Origin: Clavelina lepadiformis
Taxonomy: Eukaryota > Chordata > Ascidiacea > Aplousobranchia > Clavelinidae
NCBI RefSeq assembly: GCF_947623445.1
Contig: NC_135241.1
Span: 2,110,501-2,174,500, forward strand
Length of the DNA stretch: 64,000 nt
Reading direction: 5' to 3'
The notes under the pieces are model-generated. The model did no database searches, was not told the origin of the DNA, and worked only from the letters and a program-made list of their open reading frames with translations. Of this stretch, positions 36,001-49,700 are shown piece by piece; the stretch's first letter is position 1; each line of letters opens with the position of its first letter. Made by a program: the position numbers and the translations under genes.

Positions 36001-38736
36001 CATTCTTTTCAAGCTGGTAAAGATTTTTAATCGGTGGTTACTAGGGATGGGTCGATACAAACCCGAATAGATTTGCCGAATATCGTCTTTGTGGAAGATT
36101 TGGGCGAACACGAATACTAACAATACAATACGATACAATATTACTGATAAATTTACTTACTTCAGTAAAAAACAATGATTTAGTTCCCTGATGAAGCTGA
36201 AATAGCGTTAGCCGTATTTGCAATAAACGTCATTTTACTAACAATTTTTTTGTTTAAATCGTTTTTTAAACATTATTTATTAAAACAAAGTGATTTTTTT
36301 ATCGTTTACGTCATGTTACAATCAAGACTTGACAACTTTTGGATGAGATTTTATTGTTTGGTTCTTATCCGAATAAATTTGGGATTCGTTCGTGTCGACC
36401 TGCATTGTATTCAGGTTCGCACGAACCCGAATAATCTTCCCTAGTGGTTACTACATAACTACTGGCTGAAAGATCAACTACGATAATTTTTTACAATTAT
36501 TTTTTAAGCTTGTTGATGCTTCATTCCGACCAAGACAAAAGTGGCAAAGTAGTAAAAAGATAGATTGCCCGGCAATGGCTTACTTAACACATATCATCAA
36601 ATTTCCTGGATATGAGGTGCGAAACTACTGTATATTTTTGTGTATATTTTTATGTATGTGAAATTGTAAGTATGCATTTATGTTATTCTAAGGGTGGGGA
36701 AAGTACAGCCTTCAGGTTTCATGCGGAATTTTCTATGAGTTTGTGCAGCTCTTTAATCATTTTTTGCTTCTTTTCACAACCAAGCTTAAATATTTTGTTT
36801 AAACATACTTGTTAAGTTGTGGCATAACTGATTGCGAGGTAACTGAGATTTGGCTGTCGATTTAGAATAGCGTCTTCACACCTGTGCTAAGCTATGCTGG
36901 TTGTAGTGGTAGTTGCTTAGCTTTTTGTTTTAAAAAGTTGAAGTAATGATTGTTCCTGTCATCCTGTGCCTCTAAAAAATTATACAGTATTGTAATCTCC
37001 CGGTTAAGTACGTAATTTGCCTGTTGTCAGGAAAGGGTGACTCTATAATCTTTTTCTGACCACTTGATATGTTTTGATGTTCATAAATAGTAAAATTTAT
37101 TGCAGTTATCCTGGATGTAAATGTGAAGGGGTTGTGTTTAAGCTGGAGTTTGCTCTACTAATATTTGTCTTATTTAAATTGTTTAGCACAAAATATAGCT
37201 TGTAAAAATATCTTTTTACGAAGAAATCACATTCCTACAACGAAGTAAATTAAATTTTTTAAAGCTTACTATACTAGCTTTGTCACTGTTTAGTTAATGA
37301 TGGACGACATGGATAAGATAAGAGCGAAAAGGCAAGTTGCAGTCACTCTTCGACACGACATCTTGTCAGAAAAAGAGATGCAGATACAACACCAGTACAT
37401 TATCAAAGTACCAGAATGCAACTCTCATGTCGGCCATATGACAAGAGAAGTTGTAAGTTACACTTGCGCTCGAATGCAATGATGTTACTTTTAAAAAGCT
37501 TTTTATTATTTACTTGGTGGCTGAATAATGACACGTCTGTACATGCAGTTAATATATGCTTAGCGTTACACTGAAGTGTACAAGTATGTTGTCACATTTG
37601 AAATGTTATTTAATGCTATTGTTGAATATTGCTATTATATTTAATGCTGTGTTATTGAACTTGAAATTTAATAGGTAGTTTTTGCATCTATAGTGCAATA
37701 GCTTTAAAACATTAATCAGCATTTTTCCGTGTCAAATACTCTAGTCTCTATTTATGACTTCCCTTTTTCAAGGATATCAGTCCGCGTTCATCATTGAAGT
37801 ACGAGATAGCACATGCCGGAAGTTATTCAAGTGACAGGTTGTCAAAGGGAGATGAATCGGATTCACAACTTGATAGGTTTGCCGAATTTTTACATGTGTA
37901 ATTGTTACGAAAGTTTTATCATTCGATTTTGCTAGGCTTATTTTCGCAACTGCAACACTGCTTACTTTAAGTAAACTGTAGCGCTGTCTCGTTAACTATC
38001 ACAGAATGAGTTTTGCTAAAGCCACATTTACTTTTGAATTGTTTCAAAAAGCAACTACAGTTCTCATAACGATGCAAGCGCAGCATTTATATTGAGCATA
38101 TATTCTAGGCGACTGTTTGCTAAGACTGTTAATTGCTAAAACGTTGCAAACAAACAAGAAAGAACAACAATGATGAGGAACATATGACGTAACAAAGTTC
38201 CACACGTTACATCACTTGAACTTTCTGTTAGACATGAAAATATTGTATCTCATTACTAAACTACTAGTTTTCTTGGATATTAAGTGTTATACATTTGTAT
38301 AAGCACTACTTCAAAACTCTGTCGATTAGTTAACACCTGATTTTGCATTGATTTTACTACTACATATTTACCTTTTTATTTTGCCAGTGGTGATCAAAAG
38401 ATTCTGGTTGAAGTACTGAATGGACCAAAACGACCAAGGAAACGAACTTTAAAGCAGATTGTTGTAAAACCGAAGAAAAGAAGGCATATACAAAGATTGT
38501 CTACTTACCGGTACCGTTGCGTGACGAAATGGAAGGCCATACAAGACGACGTCTATAGAATTGACAACGAAGATGTGCTTATTGACTTTGAAGAAAGCCT
38601 TAATAAATTGCACGAAAACTTGTTAAAAAAGGAAATCGAAGCTCACTGTTCAAATCCCGTCACAGTAGAAGTGCAACAGACCATGGCAGATGAGGAATCG
38701 GGCTTGCTTTCTGCCAATGCAATGTTTATAACATAA
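33032..38736 (+). CDS. CARF/ALS2CR8-family transcription factor-like protein (342 aa, 6 exons)
   Basis: Exons 33032-33149, 35723-35913, 36509-36616, 37294-37452, 37773-37876 and 38388-38736, all GT-AG, give 1029 nt in one frame. The N-terminal half matches the ALS2CR8/CaRF domain of calcium-response factor relatives: MPLHRFSTLREAEEFFTFYQ, IPFVFVGAKRWMCHMGKD (Cys81) and KKIDCPAMAYLTHIIKFPGY (Cys123). These are the spaced Cys/His features of the family, thought to bind DNA. The region around residues 240-262 is strongly basic (KRPRKR, KPKKRR), a likely nuclear signal. Vertebrate CARF is about twice as long; this protein lacks a long activation region. Intron 1 (2.6 kb) is filled with small transposons; intron 3 starts right after PGYE. 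Nuclear role is inferred. Confidence 0.82.
33462..33559. mobile_element. Short fold-back element in CARF-like intron 1
   Basis: GGTCTAGTGCAGAAGTTCTC at the left is mirrored by the complement of GGTCTAACGCAGAAGTGCAC at the right, about 98 bp in all. A relative with a weaker right arm is at 59184-59282. Confidence 0.7.
33851..33872. repeat. 22-nt perfect palindrome centred on AGATCT
   Basis: TTTCAGCAAGA is followed immediately by its exact reverse complement. One half with its flank (ATTTTCAGCAAGATCTTG) recurs at about 41147-41164, and a looser match lies in the MITE at 29802. Confidence 0.75.
34580..35342. mobile_element. pogo-type (Tc1/mariner) non-autonomous element in CARF-like intron 1
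   Basis: Left end CAGTCGAAATCGGTTAATCG and the complementary right end are next to TA on both sides. Partial copies of the end motif (CGGTTAATCGCATA) occur inside, near 34600, 34690 and 35285, as in the element at 18793. The interior is not coding. Confidence 0.78.
36042..36443. mobile_element. hAT-type MITE in CARF-like intron 2
   Basis: The element starts TAGGGATGGG and ends TCTTCCCTA, with GTGGTTAC duplicated exactly on both sides (36034-36041 and 36444-36451), an 8-bp hAT target duplication. CCGAATA motifs face each other near both ends. Non-coding. Confidence 0.85.
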
Positions 38737-38857
38737 TAAATGCAAAACAATCTTTCTTCAAACATGCTTTAACTGAATCTAACAGCTATACATTTCCCAA
38801 CGCGTCTCGCATCCTGTCTATAGTTTCAAGAGACAATTTCGCAATTAGTTTAATAAA
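38735..38857 (+). terminator. Candidate poly(A) signals of the CARF-like gene
   Basis: AATAAA overlaps the stop codon (38735-38740) and occurs again at 38852-38857; the second is the more plausible signal. Confidence 0.45.
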
Positions 38858-39849
38858 GTATGAAAGTAAAACAATTTTTATCAAGATGCGAGAAAAAATG
38901 TTGCATCCTATCATGTCTAAGCACATCGCTTTTGTATTCAGCTCGATTGCGTGATGTATCGTTAGATTTTGAATTTCTCACCCAAGATACTCCGCGATAG
39001 GTGGGGGACCGAGTAACTCATAAATTTACCTACGCTGGCTAACCTTCCAAACACCAGGTGTATAGGTATTCAGGCAATTAAATTTGCTAATTCTGGCATT
39101 TTTTGAGAATTCCGATAAAAGTATTGAAACAAAGTTGGAAAGCAAAGTTTTGGCAACCCATTCTCCAGGTCTGTTATTATTATATCGTTAGGTTAGATTA
39201 CAGGTGGGTTAGATTAGTCATGTCCAAATGCAAAGCCATGTAGCTTTTTATTTACCGTAAGAGCAAACTTGGATAAACCCAAACTCACAAGTTCAGTAAT
39301 TACTAATTAGTACACTGACAGATGCTAATACATGTTTCACGTCCATCCCCACCAAAGTGGTTGAAAAAAGATTTTGGAAGGAATTAATTCAAAATGAGAT
39401 TTGAAATTTTCTGCGTTCAAACTGGTTGTGGACCAGAGCAATGAAATGGATCTCGTAATTGTATCTCTACCATCTATCAAAAAAACATTTGCTTATATAA
39501 GTTTCCTCACTTTCAAGAAACTTAGTAGCATCCCAGTTAAATGTGCTTAAGTTCAAACTCTTCTTTACCGGCGCCGTTTTAGCGATATACAGCTTTTTGC
39601 TTGTTGGTTTCAGATGTTTATTTACGGATATCACTGATTACAAGCAAGCAAGGTCCTTAATGTAGCGTCACTGATCAGTGAGAATCGAATTTTTGATTGC
39701 TTAACTACGCTTGGTGTAATCACAAATAATAATAGTAAGAATAAATAGCATGACAAAGAATTAAAAGCAAGAATTTGTACTTAATTTAACAATGTTGTGA
39801 TTACATTGGTCAATATTTTTATAATGATTGCTAAAAACCTAAGCTAGAT
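38737..39849. other. Intergenic, no gene seen
   Basis: Contains the 3' UTR of the CARF-like gene at its left. Nothing else is recognised. Confidence 0.4.
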
Positions 39850-40345
39850 TTACCATATGTTCATCGCCAAAAAAGGGGACAATTTCTTCAGTAAGTACAA
39901 TGCAAATAAAGTTTTACGTTTAAAGAATTTATCACATGTTTTTGGATAATTATACGCATATGCACAGGTAATGCATTCAGCTTCAAAATCATTACTTCCT
40001 TTTTTGAAACAAGGATACTTCTGCCGCAATTCATCAGAAAACACAGTGTTCCTCTTTGGCATTATTGCTTGGCTTTATTTAGATTTTATGTTTGTCTAAA
40101 TTAAAACAATGATAATAAAAATGATTAGACCTCATGCTGTCGCTGAAAAGTCATTTGACGTGACTTAGGCTTCATGCCGAAAAGTCACATAAACATATAA
40201 TTAATTGTGTTGAAAATATAAGCAAGACAGCACAAAATGCAAAAAAGGAGGACATTTGGGCAGTTTTCAGTGTCCTCGGAGGACAATTCATTATTCTATA
40301 GAAAAGAGGACAAACCCTCCTGAAAGAGGACATATGGTAGCCCTA
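39850..40345 (-). mobile_element. 5' end of a hAT-like DNA transposon, truncated
   Basis: On the minus strand the segment begins TAGGGCTACCATATGTCCTC, a hAT-like end, followed by several GGACAA/TTGTCC subterminal motifs. It then has an ATG-started frame (40062-39850) of 70 codons, MPKRNTVFSDELRQKYPCFK... with ECITC, resembling the BED-type N-terminus of hAT-like transposases. The second half of the finger does not follow in frame and no 3' end is seen, so only the 5' end remains. Confidence 0.65.
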
Positions 40346-43300
40346 CATAAGCCTACTACAAAATTCCTTTTATAAAGGTTTGTAAGAAAGTAGGCGGGGA
40401 AAGTAGTTATTTCTTTACCAAATTCTAAGAAAAATGTTATACTTTAAATTTGTTATGTGGTTTTGGTGAACTGCTTTCATATATCATGGAAAACATTGCA
40501 AAAAAATAAAAGAAAAAGCTAATATAGTCAACTACAGATTTAAGAACACAATATTTCATATAATCTGAACAAACAAGTTGCTGACCAGTTACGTGACGCC
40601 GGGAGGCGAGAGGAAATAACTCGTCATGGTTGATTGACTTTTATGGTGTTGGAGGAAAACGCCTTTGGGTGAGTTGCTGCTGGCAGAACTGGTTAGAGTT
40701 AGGAGGCTGCAGGTTAGAGCTGTGTGAGATTTGGAAACAATTTAATGCGTATAGGTCTAGTTCCGGTCCTTGGTTTAGATATTGTTGAATTTAAGTACTT
40801 TGTTTCGTCATTCGCCCAATGTCGTATGTAGGCTTAGGGCCAGTTTTATGCAATTTTAAGCTAAAAATTTGGGATCTCTTATACCGGTAGTTTTGCGCTC
40901 CGATTTGAAGGTCTGAATGGTAAGGCCTAGCCCTTTACTATTGCACTCCCGAATCAGGAACGAATATTGATTAATTATTACAATTTATAATAGGCCTAAA
41001 TATAGAAAAACTGGTTGTTTGAGTGTCAATTTATATTAAATATACAAAGAACTAATGCTAAAGTGCATGCCATCACGCTAAAATTTACATCTTTGCACGC
41101 ACTCTTATCGAAAACTGCCGATTTTTCTAGCCAGTAGAGTATGGCAATTTTCAGCAAGATCTTGGAGGCACCAAACGACCTAATTTGACAATTTCAGGTT
41201 GCCAAAAATGTTTGGATGCACTTAAAGTATGCTCACAGTCGTAGGTGCGCAACTACATAATAATAGATACACAGTTTTACTAATCTCATCTCTTAACTTC
41301 TTAAAGACTAGGGTAAGCTAGCTTATATGCAAAAGTACCAGTAAGCGAAATTTTGCCAAAAATCGTCATTCAAATTTTTAGTTTTGTATATTTTAAAATG
41401 AAATTTCGTGTGCAACATTTTAAAGCCCTTCTCTGTTAATATTCCAATTTTCAAGTTTCTACCTACATATTATCCTTCTTTCTCATCAAGACAAACACAT
41501 CTTACTCAAAAAAAGCTAAATTTCTTACTGAGGCAAGAAATTGGTCCCTGTACAAATCTTTTAATTTTTCGCGAATAATAGGAGCTAGAGAGAGGTTTTT
41601 TCATGCACTTGCGCAACATTTCCTCCTCTAACTCTCTTTAAATTTTTGTGGACTTCTTTCATCTTTAAGTTTGTTTTTTCATCACTTTTTCTACATTGGT
41701 CCTACTTAGGTGAGATAGCCAATATGCGAAGATATTTTCACAGTACTGTAAAATCCTTTGAGTCACACGTGGTGGGTAGAATGCGATGATTGCGATCGCT
41801 GGTATCACGTTATATGCACTAACTGGGATCCAAATCTCACCTAACATGAAGTCAAAAAGCTCACTTACCTCTGTCATAATTGTGAGCGAACGCATATCTG
41901 AATGCTACTTTTCCGATGGAAATTTGAATTTTTGCGCTAGTTACCTTTCTTTCTGTTGTTATTTTCAAGTTGTTTGCTTTTTGTATTGTAAATGCTTTCA
42001 AGCGTGATATTTAACCCATCCGTTGCGAATGATTTTGTTGAGTTCTTGAAGAAACAAAACAGAAAAGACACAAAGTTTATTGTCTGAAAATTTGACGAAG
42101 TGTATCAAGAAAGGCAAATATGCATTATAGAAAATAATTGCAATTTGAAGCCAAAAAGTAGAGTTAGATTCATTCTTTACTCCTCCTTAATTCTTTTTAA
42201 ATTAATCTTAGACAGCGTGATTATTTGCTACTTATAAAGGGATATGATAACACTGCGCGAGTGAAATTGATTTGAAACTATAAAAGATAGAGCCGTATGA
42301 TAAGGTTTTAAAAGCGGAAATGTGTCGACTGTTTCATTTTATATAAATTGAATGCCTCTGATTGCACGTCAATATTGAACATTGATGGACGGTTGTGGAT
42401 TTGGATTTTCTTTTAACTAAAGTTTCTGATGTTCTTTAGCAGTAAATAAAATGATTTGCTACTTTTGATTTCTCCGATGCTTTGGTTTTTGGCTTGTTTT
42501 CTTTTAACCTGGTCTTAATATTTTGGTGTATGCGGTATACGGTATGGGCCTATATGTATGATGGTTAGAAAAATATTTATTGTATCATGTTAGAGCTCTA
42601 ACAAGCTCTATCATGCTCTAACAAGAATAGCACCTTACCTTTTGCTCCCTACAGTCAATGGTTAAAATTAACAATATAATTAGAAGGCGCCTTTGCTTAG
42701 AATCAGCAAACAATAATTACAAAAGAATAAAGATTATGGTTTTTATTCGAGGCGTATATAACGTACTATACGTTGTTTATTTTCGAAAAAATGCCTTTTT
42801 TATTGCAAAAGTTTGGCAGGAATGAAAAGAGCGTACTTCTTCTGAAAGTATAAGTTTTCGCATTTTATAAATTGTTTTAAAAAAAAATCCTAAAAAACCA
42901 TGGACTTCTAAACAACTTATACATGATACTGTTGCAGCTGAAGCCCCAGCTGTGCAATTACAAATTTACCAACAGAATTATTAATTTAGTTGCCAGTTGA
43001 TATATTTTTCTAAAAAGCGGCTTAGTATTTCTTTTTCCTTGAGATTAAATGATAAAATGTTTTGTCAAGTAACTGTAGATTTATTGTAGATTATAAGCTA
43101 TACATGTGTATATGATTGTATTCAACCTTTCAGTTTTTGTCATGAGGGCTATGCTAGGACCCAGAGCTGGGTCTAATAATATTCGAGGAAAATCTTTAAA
43201 AGTATATATAATTATGCTATATACATGGTATAACAACGTTCGATGACAACTTTAAAAAATACATCATAAAAACGAAACCTGAGAAAATGAGGTTAGAGCC

Positions 43301-43716
43301 AGTAAAAAGCAATCAAATTTTTTACTGGCTGGTGTTTCCAACGACAAAATAATAATGGTTTTTGAAGTTGACCATTTACTTCTGAGAGAAAGTTTGATGG
43401 TAGTTCTGTTTGTAGCATTATAGCTGGTTTAAAGTTTGAAATTTGATGAATGCAATTGGGAAGTACAATGGTTTGTTACATATACTTCTTTTAATTGATA
43501 TATCAAAATTGTTAGTCAGCAATTAGATAGCATTTCTACGTCTCTATTGCATTTTAGTTACCAACCACTTACAAGGAGACTTTGCAACTTTTTTATCTTC
43601 TGTATTGTTTTATTCATTAACTGCAATTAAATAAAATAGTTAAATAAATTTTCTACTTTACAGCCATCATCGGTGTTTCTTGAGATTAATAGGAGATAGA
43701 CAAATTGTAGTGAAAA
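40346..43716. other. Intergenic, 3.4 kb upstream of the coronin gene
   Basis: AT-rich, with no recognised gene. A minus-strand frame at 41665-41895 contains a hydrophobic stretch but no supported splice partners. The right end holds the presumed coronin promoter and 5' UTR; a TTTACAG at about 43657-43663 could be the acceptor of a 5' UTR intron. Confidence 0.45.
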
Positions 43717-46700
43717 ATGAGTTTTGTCAGATCAAGCAAGTATCGCCATGTATTTGGGACTGCGAGTAAAAACACCTACAACGGCATCAAAGTCACGAGG
43801 AGCAGCGCCGAGAGCACGTTTTGTGCCGTAAACCCGAAGTTCGTGGCGATTGTGGTGCAAGGAGCAGGAGGAGGACCATTCCTAGTTCTTCCCCTTGATA
43901 AAGTTAGTCGAAAATTGTCACATATATATGGTTAATTCCGTGATAATGTTGCAAAGTAGCAAAAATTGAATCAACAAAATATAAAAATAAATTTATGTTT
44001 ATGTTAGAGTATACGCCTATGCCTTTCTGAAAAAGACACTCTGAATTATTATACTTTTTGTATTTTATATATAAAAGCATTTGTGTATCTGGTATGAAGT
44101 CTTCATATAAAAATGTAAATTTCACCTCTTCTTATAACATAATTTGTTTTCTAGTGCTTAGTACATAGGACAATTATTACTCTTTTTGCACATATTATGA
44201 AAGTAAGTGTTTGCAAAAAAACATCCGCCAAGTTCTACTCACCTTTCCCTGCATACAAATTTAAGGTTAAAAAAAGACAAAAGCATTTGTCCCGTCAGTC
44301 ACAAAAATAGCACATATAGTTTGATAAAAAATGCATTACTGATGTTATTGTTTTTCTTTCCACATAGCTATCTTCTACATTAAGCAGGACATTCTCACAA
44401 CTAAAAGCTTTTGGCATATATATCTTAACTTTAAATTTGTAGATGAATTAAAACTGTCCCGTCAGTCACGTGACCGACGGGACAATTTTTGGTCTGAACA
44501 AACATGATTAAATTTACCAGATTTACTTTTCTGTGTTTGGACAAAACCATTTGTTAATTTGCACCAAATCCCAAAAGTGAACAAAATGTGGCACCCAAAT
44601 GATATTGAAATTGAAAGAATCCCCAATACCAAGGAAGCACACTTTTTTGAATCAATTAAGCCATACAAAATTAGGTATGCTGTGCATTCGCTTGTGAATA
44701 ATGAACAAATGGACTGTTTTTTGTTTGGGTTTTATTTATGTTTACTAGTTCAGATGCATTTCTTCAAAAGTTCTTCAGATTAAAAAACTAATTAAATTTT
44801 ATTTAGTTTCAGTTGTTAAATTGAGTAGATGATTTTATTTAATACTTGATCCAAAAACTGTGAGTGTCCTTTTATTACTTCAGATGTTGTCCCGTCGGTC
44901 ACATACAAAATGTCCCGTCTGTCACGTACACAATACACTATAATCTTGTACTTAGTAATTGCAGCCAAAGTTCGAAATTAGTTTAAAGCACAGTTCGGGT
45001 CAACAATGAAATCTACAAGGAAACACCTTGATTTATCAAATAATGAGATAGAAATTTGTCATCAGTTACACTGTCCCAAAAACGCATGTTAATTTCTGTC
45101 CCGTCAGTCACGCTAACAAAATGTGGTTTTCAAAACTTTTACTATATTATTTTACAAAAATTTATGATGCCATTTCATAACATGCAACTACCATTAACTG
45201 AAAACACATTTTCTTTTTTCCAACCTTATATAAAACTAATAATAATGCATTTATAATTTTAAAAGTTCTATCTTTTGTCCAGTCAGTCACGCTGGAATTG
45301 ACCATATATAACATTCCCAGTAGTATATCGATAAATTATGTTGTTCGTGAGCTGCAAATATTTTTCTGTAATTTCTGAGCAAAACTATCTAAGTCTACTT
45401 TGATGTTAGACTGGCAGGATACCAACGGACCAACCTTTTGTCAACGGTCATACACAGCAAGTTATTGAGTTGGCTTGGTCCCCTTTTAATGACAATTTGT
45501 TGGCCAGTACTTCAGAGGATGGTACGATCTTGGTAAGATTTTGGCTTCAGTTTTTTTGTATTCTTGCTCTAACATTAAAGGTTTTATATACTTAATATTT
45601 ATATATATGCACAGTTAATTCTCAAGGCTCGATCGGACCACCCACCTAATTAGACAATTATTAACCAGTCTCGAATTTAAATCCATTTTCTGTACAACTT
45701 ACTCATTTAAGTGGACTACCCATCACTTTCTGGTCACAGATTCTGATATACTGTTGGTTATGTTTAAAGCCTATGCCCACGACTCAACTGTAGGTGTACA
45801 TATTTCGTAATTGGTGTAATAACATTTCAAAAATACGTTTTTTAAGACTGTAAACTATTTTGTACATATAACTCATTTTCGTTTCTGTTAATATATAATA
45901 ATAAAAAAACAGACATTTGTGGCGCAGCCTGTATGCTGACGTAATATGAACTAATTTTGTTGAACTTCTGTTCGGCACAAAAATTTAGAAAATATTCCCA
46001 GTAGCAAATATTGGAATAATTTGTGACGACACTTACAAATGGTGACATTTGTGCCAGACATTTACGCTTTAGTTATTCATCCCTTGTAATAACAAACACT
46101 TGGCCATATGGTAAGATCAGTTTCCACCTAACAGATTCAACTTTGTTGCAACACCAGATACACTACATACTGTATTGTAAAATGACTGAATGCTTTTAGC
46201 GTTTAAATAAATATGACACAAGTCAATTGCCTTGGCCCCAATCAGGTGTGATCCGACTAAAGGGATCAACTTTACATTGCAGATATCTGCAACAGCTATC
46301 ATTATTTTTGTAAACTTCCCATGTGTTGTTAAAATGCAGAACTATGGGCCTTTTAACATATTGCTTGCAGGTGTGGGAAATACCCGATGAAGGTGTGAAG
46401 CAGACTTTAACTGACCCCTGGCAAAAATTGGGCGGTGCTGACGGCCACCATAAGAGGGTTTCGCTGATACAATGGCATCCAGTAGCCGATCATATTTTAG
46501 CAAGTGGAGGTACCTTACGTCTTACTACATTAGCGCAAAAAGTGTGTTTAAAAATGTGTTCAAGCATACACGATTTTTTTAACATATATATATACATTAT
46601 TGGTATGTATGTAACTATTTTGTGCTACACCAAGGAGATACAACTGTTTTGCATATGTATGAAAGTAAAATTTCTTCCACTATAATTTTGAAAATCTTGC

Positions 46701-49700
46701 AAGGTTACGACAATAGAGTTCTTGTATGGAATGTCTTAACTGCTGAAGTAGTATTTGAAGTCACTTACGGGGACATCCCGACCTGCATGGCATGGAATTT
46801 CAACGGGTCGCTTCTTGCCACCACCTGCAAGGACAAAGCATTGAGAATTCATGACGTTCGGGCAGACACATTGAAAGCAGTAAGTGACTGTATTTGTTAG
46901 CTGCACAGTGTGTTTTTATATGTATTATACTAACTTGTTTTATGATTCATATCCCAGTTGACGTTCCTGTTGATAAGATTATCACTGAACTTTGTATTTA
47001 GCATGTTGCCTTTAAAGAATCTTAAATTTTGTTTGAATTTTCATAGTGAGAACATTTTTACTAAATATTTCTGTTTTAAATAATTAATTTTACCTGTTGC
47101 TAGTTTAATGTAGCGCAAAAGTTACAGTGAGCTTTTTTCTTAACAGGAGAAAAAGATGTTATTCAGTGGAGCAAAGGCTGCAAAATGTACCTTCGTAAAA
47201 GGTGACAAACTGTTTTGTGTGGGATTTGGTAGAATGTCGAAGAGAATGTATGCACTGTATGACTTGGTGAGTTTTCCCCTCACTTTCGTGAATTTCTAGT
47301 TTGTAAAATCAATGATTTGAAGCAAAGCCTTTATTGTAATGAATAATTAAACAATATGGACTGTGTTAACATGACTTACCTCACCTGTAAAAGACTGAAT
47401 CTCTGTTTTTGTTCCTGTGTTGTTATGAGTTAGGGAGGTGTTTGTGTATAAACATCATCTAATGTGTAAAGCTGTAATCGTTACATTAGCATTCGTACTT
47501 AATGGTGATATGGAAGTTTTAATTATTAAGTTAGAGTTAAATACATGCCATTATATCTTCTATTTAATTAATTTGTACATTAGAACAACTTAGACCAGCC
47601 ACTGGTTGAAGAAGAGGTAGATCAAGCTAGTGGCACCGTATACCCCTACTATGACCAGGACACCGGTGTTGTGTTCACTGTTGGAAAGGTATTCGGTGTC
47701 TTTTTTCTGTGGTTATAACTTTTTGAGTGAATTATTCAAATAAAAGTCTTGGGACGTTTTAACATCCATGTTAGTATCAATGTGAATAGTTTTCGATGTT
47801 TAATACGTGCTTGCAAAATGGGGCAGTAATTTAAGATTTTATGTCGATATCTTTTTTTAAATTTACCTTTTTACGCCAGATGCAATCTTATAAGTGTTCG
47901 GTTTTCAATCATTTCTTCATAGGTATTTTTCTGTCATAGCTTTCGACAATACCTTTGGTTAAATTTGGATGCTAAACATCAGTTTCTTTTAAGGAGAATA
48001 AATATTTTCCATGCAATAATTCTGCACTGTTTAAAACATAGATTGATTTATCAGAATATCATTAGGAATCGGAATATGGTTTATTTAATAATCATTAACC
48101 TAGATAAATATTAGCTTTAATTGGGTATAGTTTAAAGCTGGCATTTATTTATTCCAGTTTAATTAACAAACTCAACCTTAAGTCGTGTTACATCCATTTA
48201 TTTTCCCATATATATGTCTCTGTTCTTATTATTCTGTTGCCCTATGCCAGGTCCCCATTCTGTATTGCTCAAGCATATAATAAAAATGTATGAGTGGAAT
48301 AGCTGCGCATAGGAAGTAGTACGGTGACTTATCAGAGGCTTAGCTTACATGCGGCAAGCCTTTATTTGAGGTAACATTCAAAATGAAAATATGTGTGCTT
48401 CGCGATCTAGAGCTTTTGTGTGAAAATCTCCCTTTTCACAGCCTTAAATACTGTATAATTGTATAATTATTAATTTATTTCAATATTCCTTGCTATTCAT
48501 ATTTATTTATTTATTTTAAAGTTTATAACAACTTGGATTAAACAATTTATTACGGGAATATAATACATAGACAACATATATTGCTGACAGTCCTGGGACA
48601 TGTATAGTGAAGTATTCAACGTTTTGTTAAAGTTCATTTGTTTTTGAAAGTTCTTCTTTACTCTGGCTCACAGAACAATGGTACATTTTCACTGAGGTTT
48701 TTGAAAATCTTTTCCAGGGGGACTCACAGATTAGATACTATGAAATAGATGATGCAGAACCGTATGTCCATTTTCTTTCATCTTACGGATCTTCCAACAG
48801 TCAAAGAGGTTTTGGATACATGCCAAAACGAGGACTGGAGTTTAAGTGTTGCGAGATAGCAAGGTATAGTTTGTCTGCTTTATAGATAGGGTACAGCTTA
48901 CAGGAAACCGCCCACAAATTGAATAATACTGTTATGTGAGTTACAAGGACTCATCGCAAATTCTTCAATTGTATTTGATTAGCATGTTTCGTGTTAGCAT
49001 TTATGCGTCTATTCATTGTACCGGTATCTCGTATAAACCAAAATAGTGTAGCTACACTAACCCCTCTCAGTGCCATACAGTGTTCCTTTTGCTTCCAAAT
49101 AAGGGAACGTAACGAGCAGGAAACAGGAAACTCTGAGCATAATCACCACCGGCCTCACTCACGCTTTGCGCGCTCGCTTTATGTGTTATGGCAATTGTAG
49201 AAAGTTTCAACACTACAGTAGTTGTTTTGCCTCTTTTATCCTATGAACTGCGTGTGACATGCTTGTGTTTAAATGCCGTGCAATGATTCCTCGTACGTGT
49301 CGGCTTATACCGCTATCATCGGCTAAGCATTTAGCTGACAAATTTGTGTAGTTTTGCCTATGCATGTATATTGCTCTTCACTGCTTTTAACAAAAGCCTT
49401 ATTAACAGATTTTACAAACTGACAGAAGATAAATGTGAACCCGTCGCCATGACAGTGCCACGTAAGGTAAAATGAATCTTTGCGTTGGGTCGAGTACCAC
49501 ATACTTAAATAAAAGGAAGTAACAAATCAATTTTTGCAAACTTTTCCAGTCCGAACTCTTTCAACCTGACATCTACCCTCCATGTCTCAGCGATGAACCA
49601 GCACTTACAGCTGAAGAATGGATCGCAGGGAAAAATGCCAACCCGAATACAGTGGATGCAAGGCTGTGTGGGTTTCGTCTACATTTGCATGTTCATAAAA

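Noticed and set aside
41665-41895. Minus-strand 76-codon frame with a hydrophobic run
   Set aside because: No splice-linked partner, no recognised domain, and the plus strand is also open; not enough for a gene call.
44559-44783. Plus-strand 74-codon frame inside coronin intron 1
   Set aside because: It has no splice support and no similarity to the coronin or to a transposase that I recognise.
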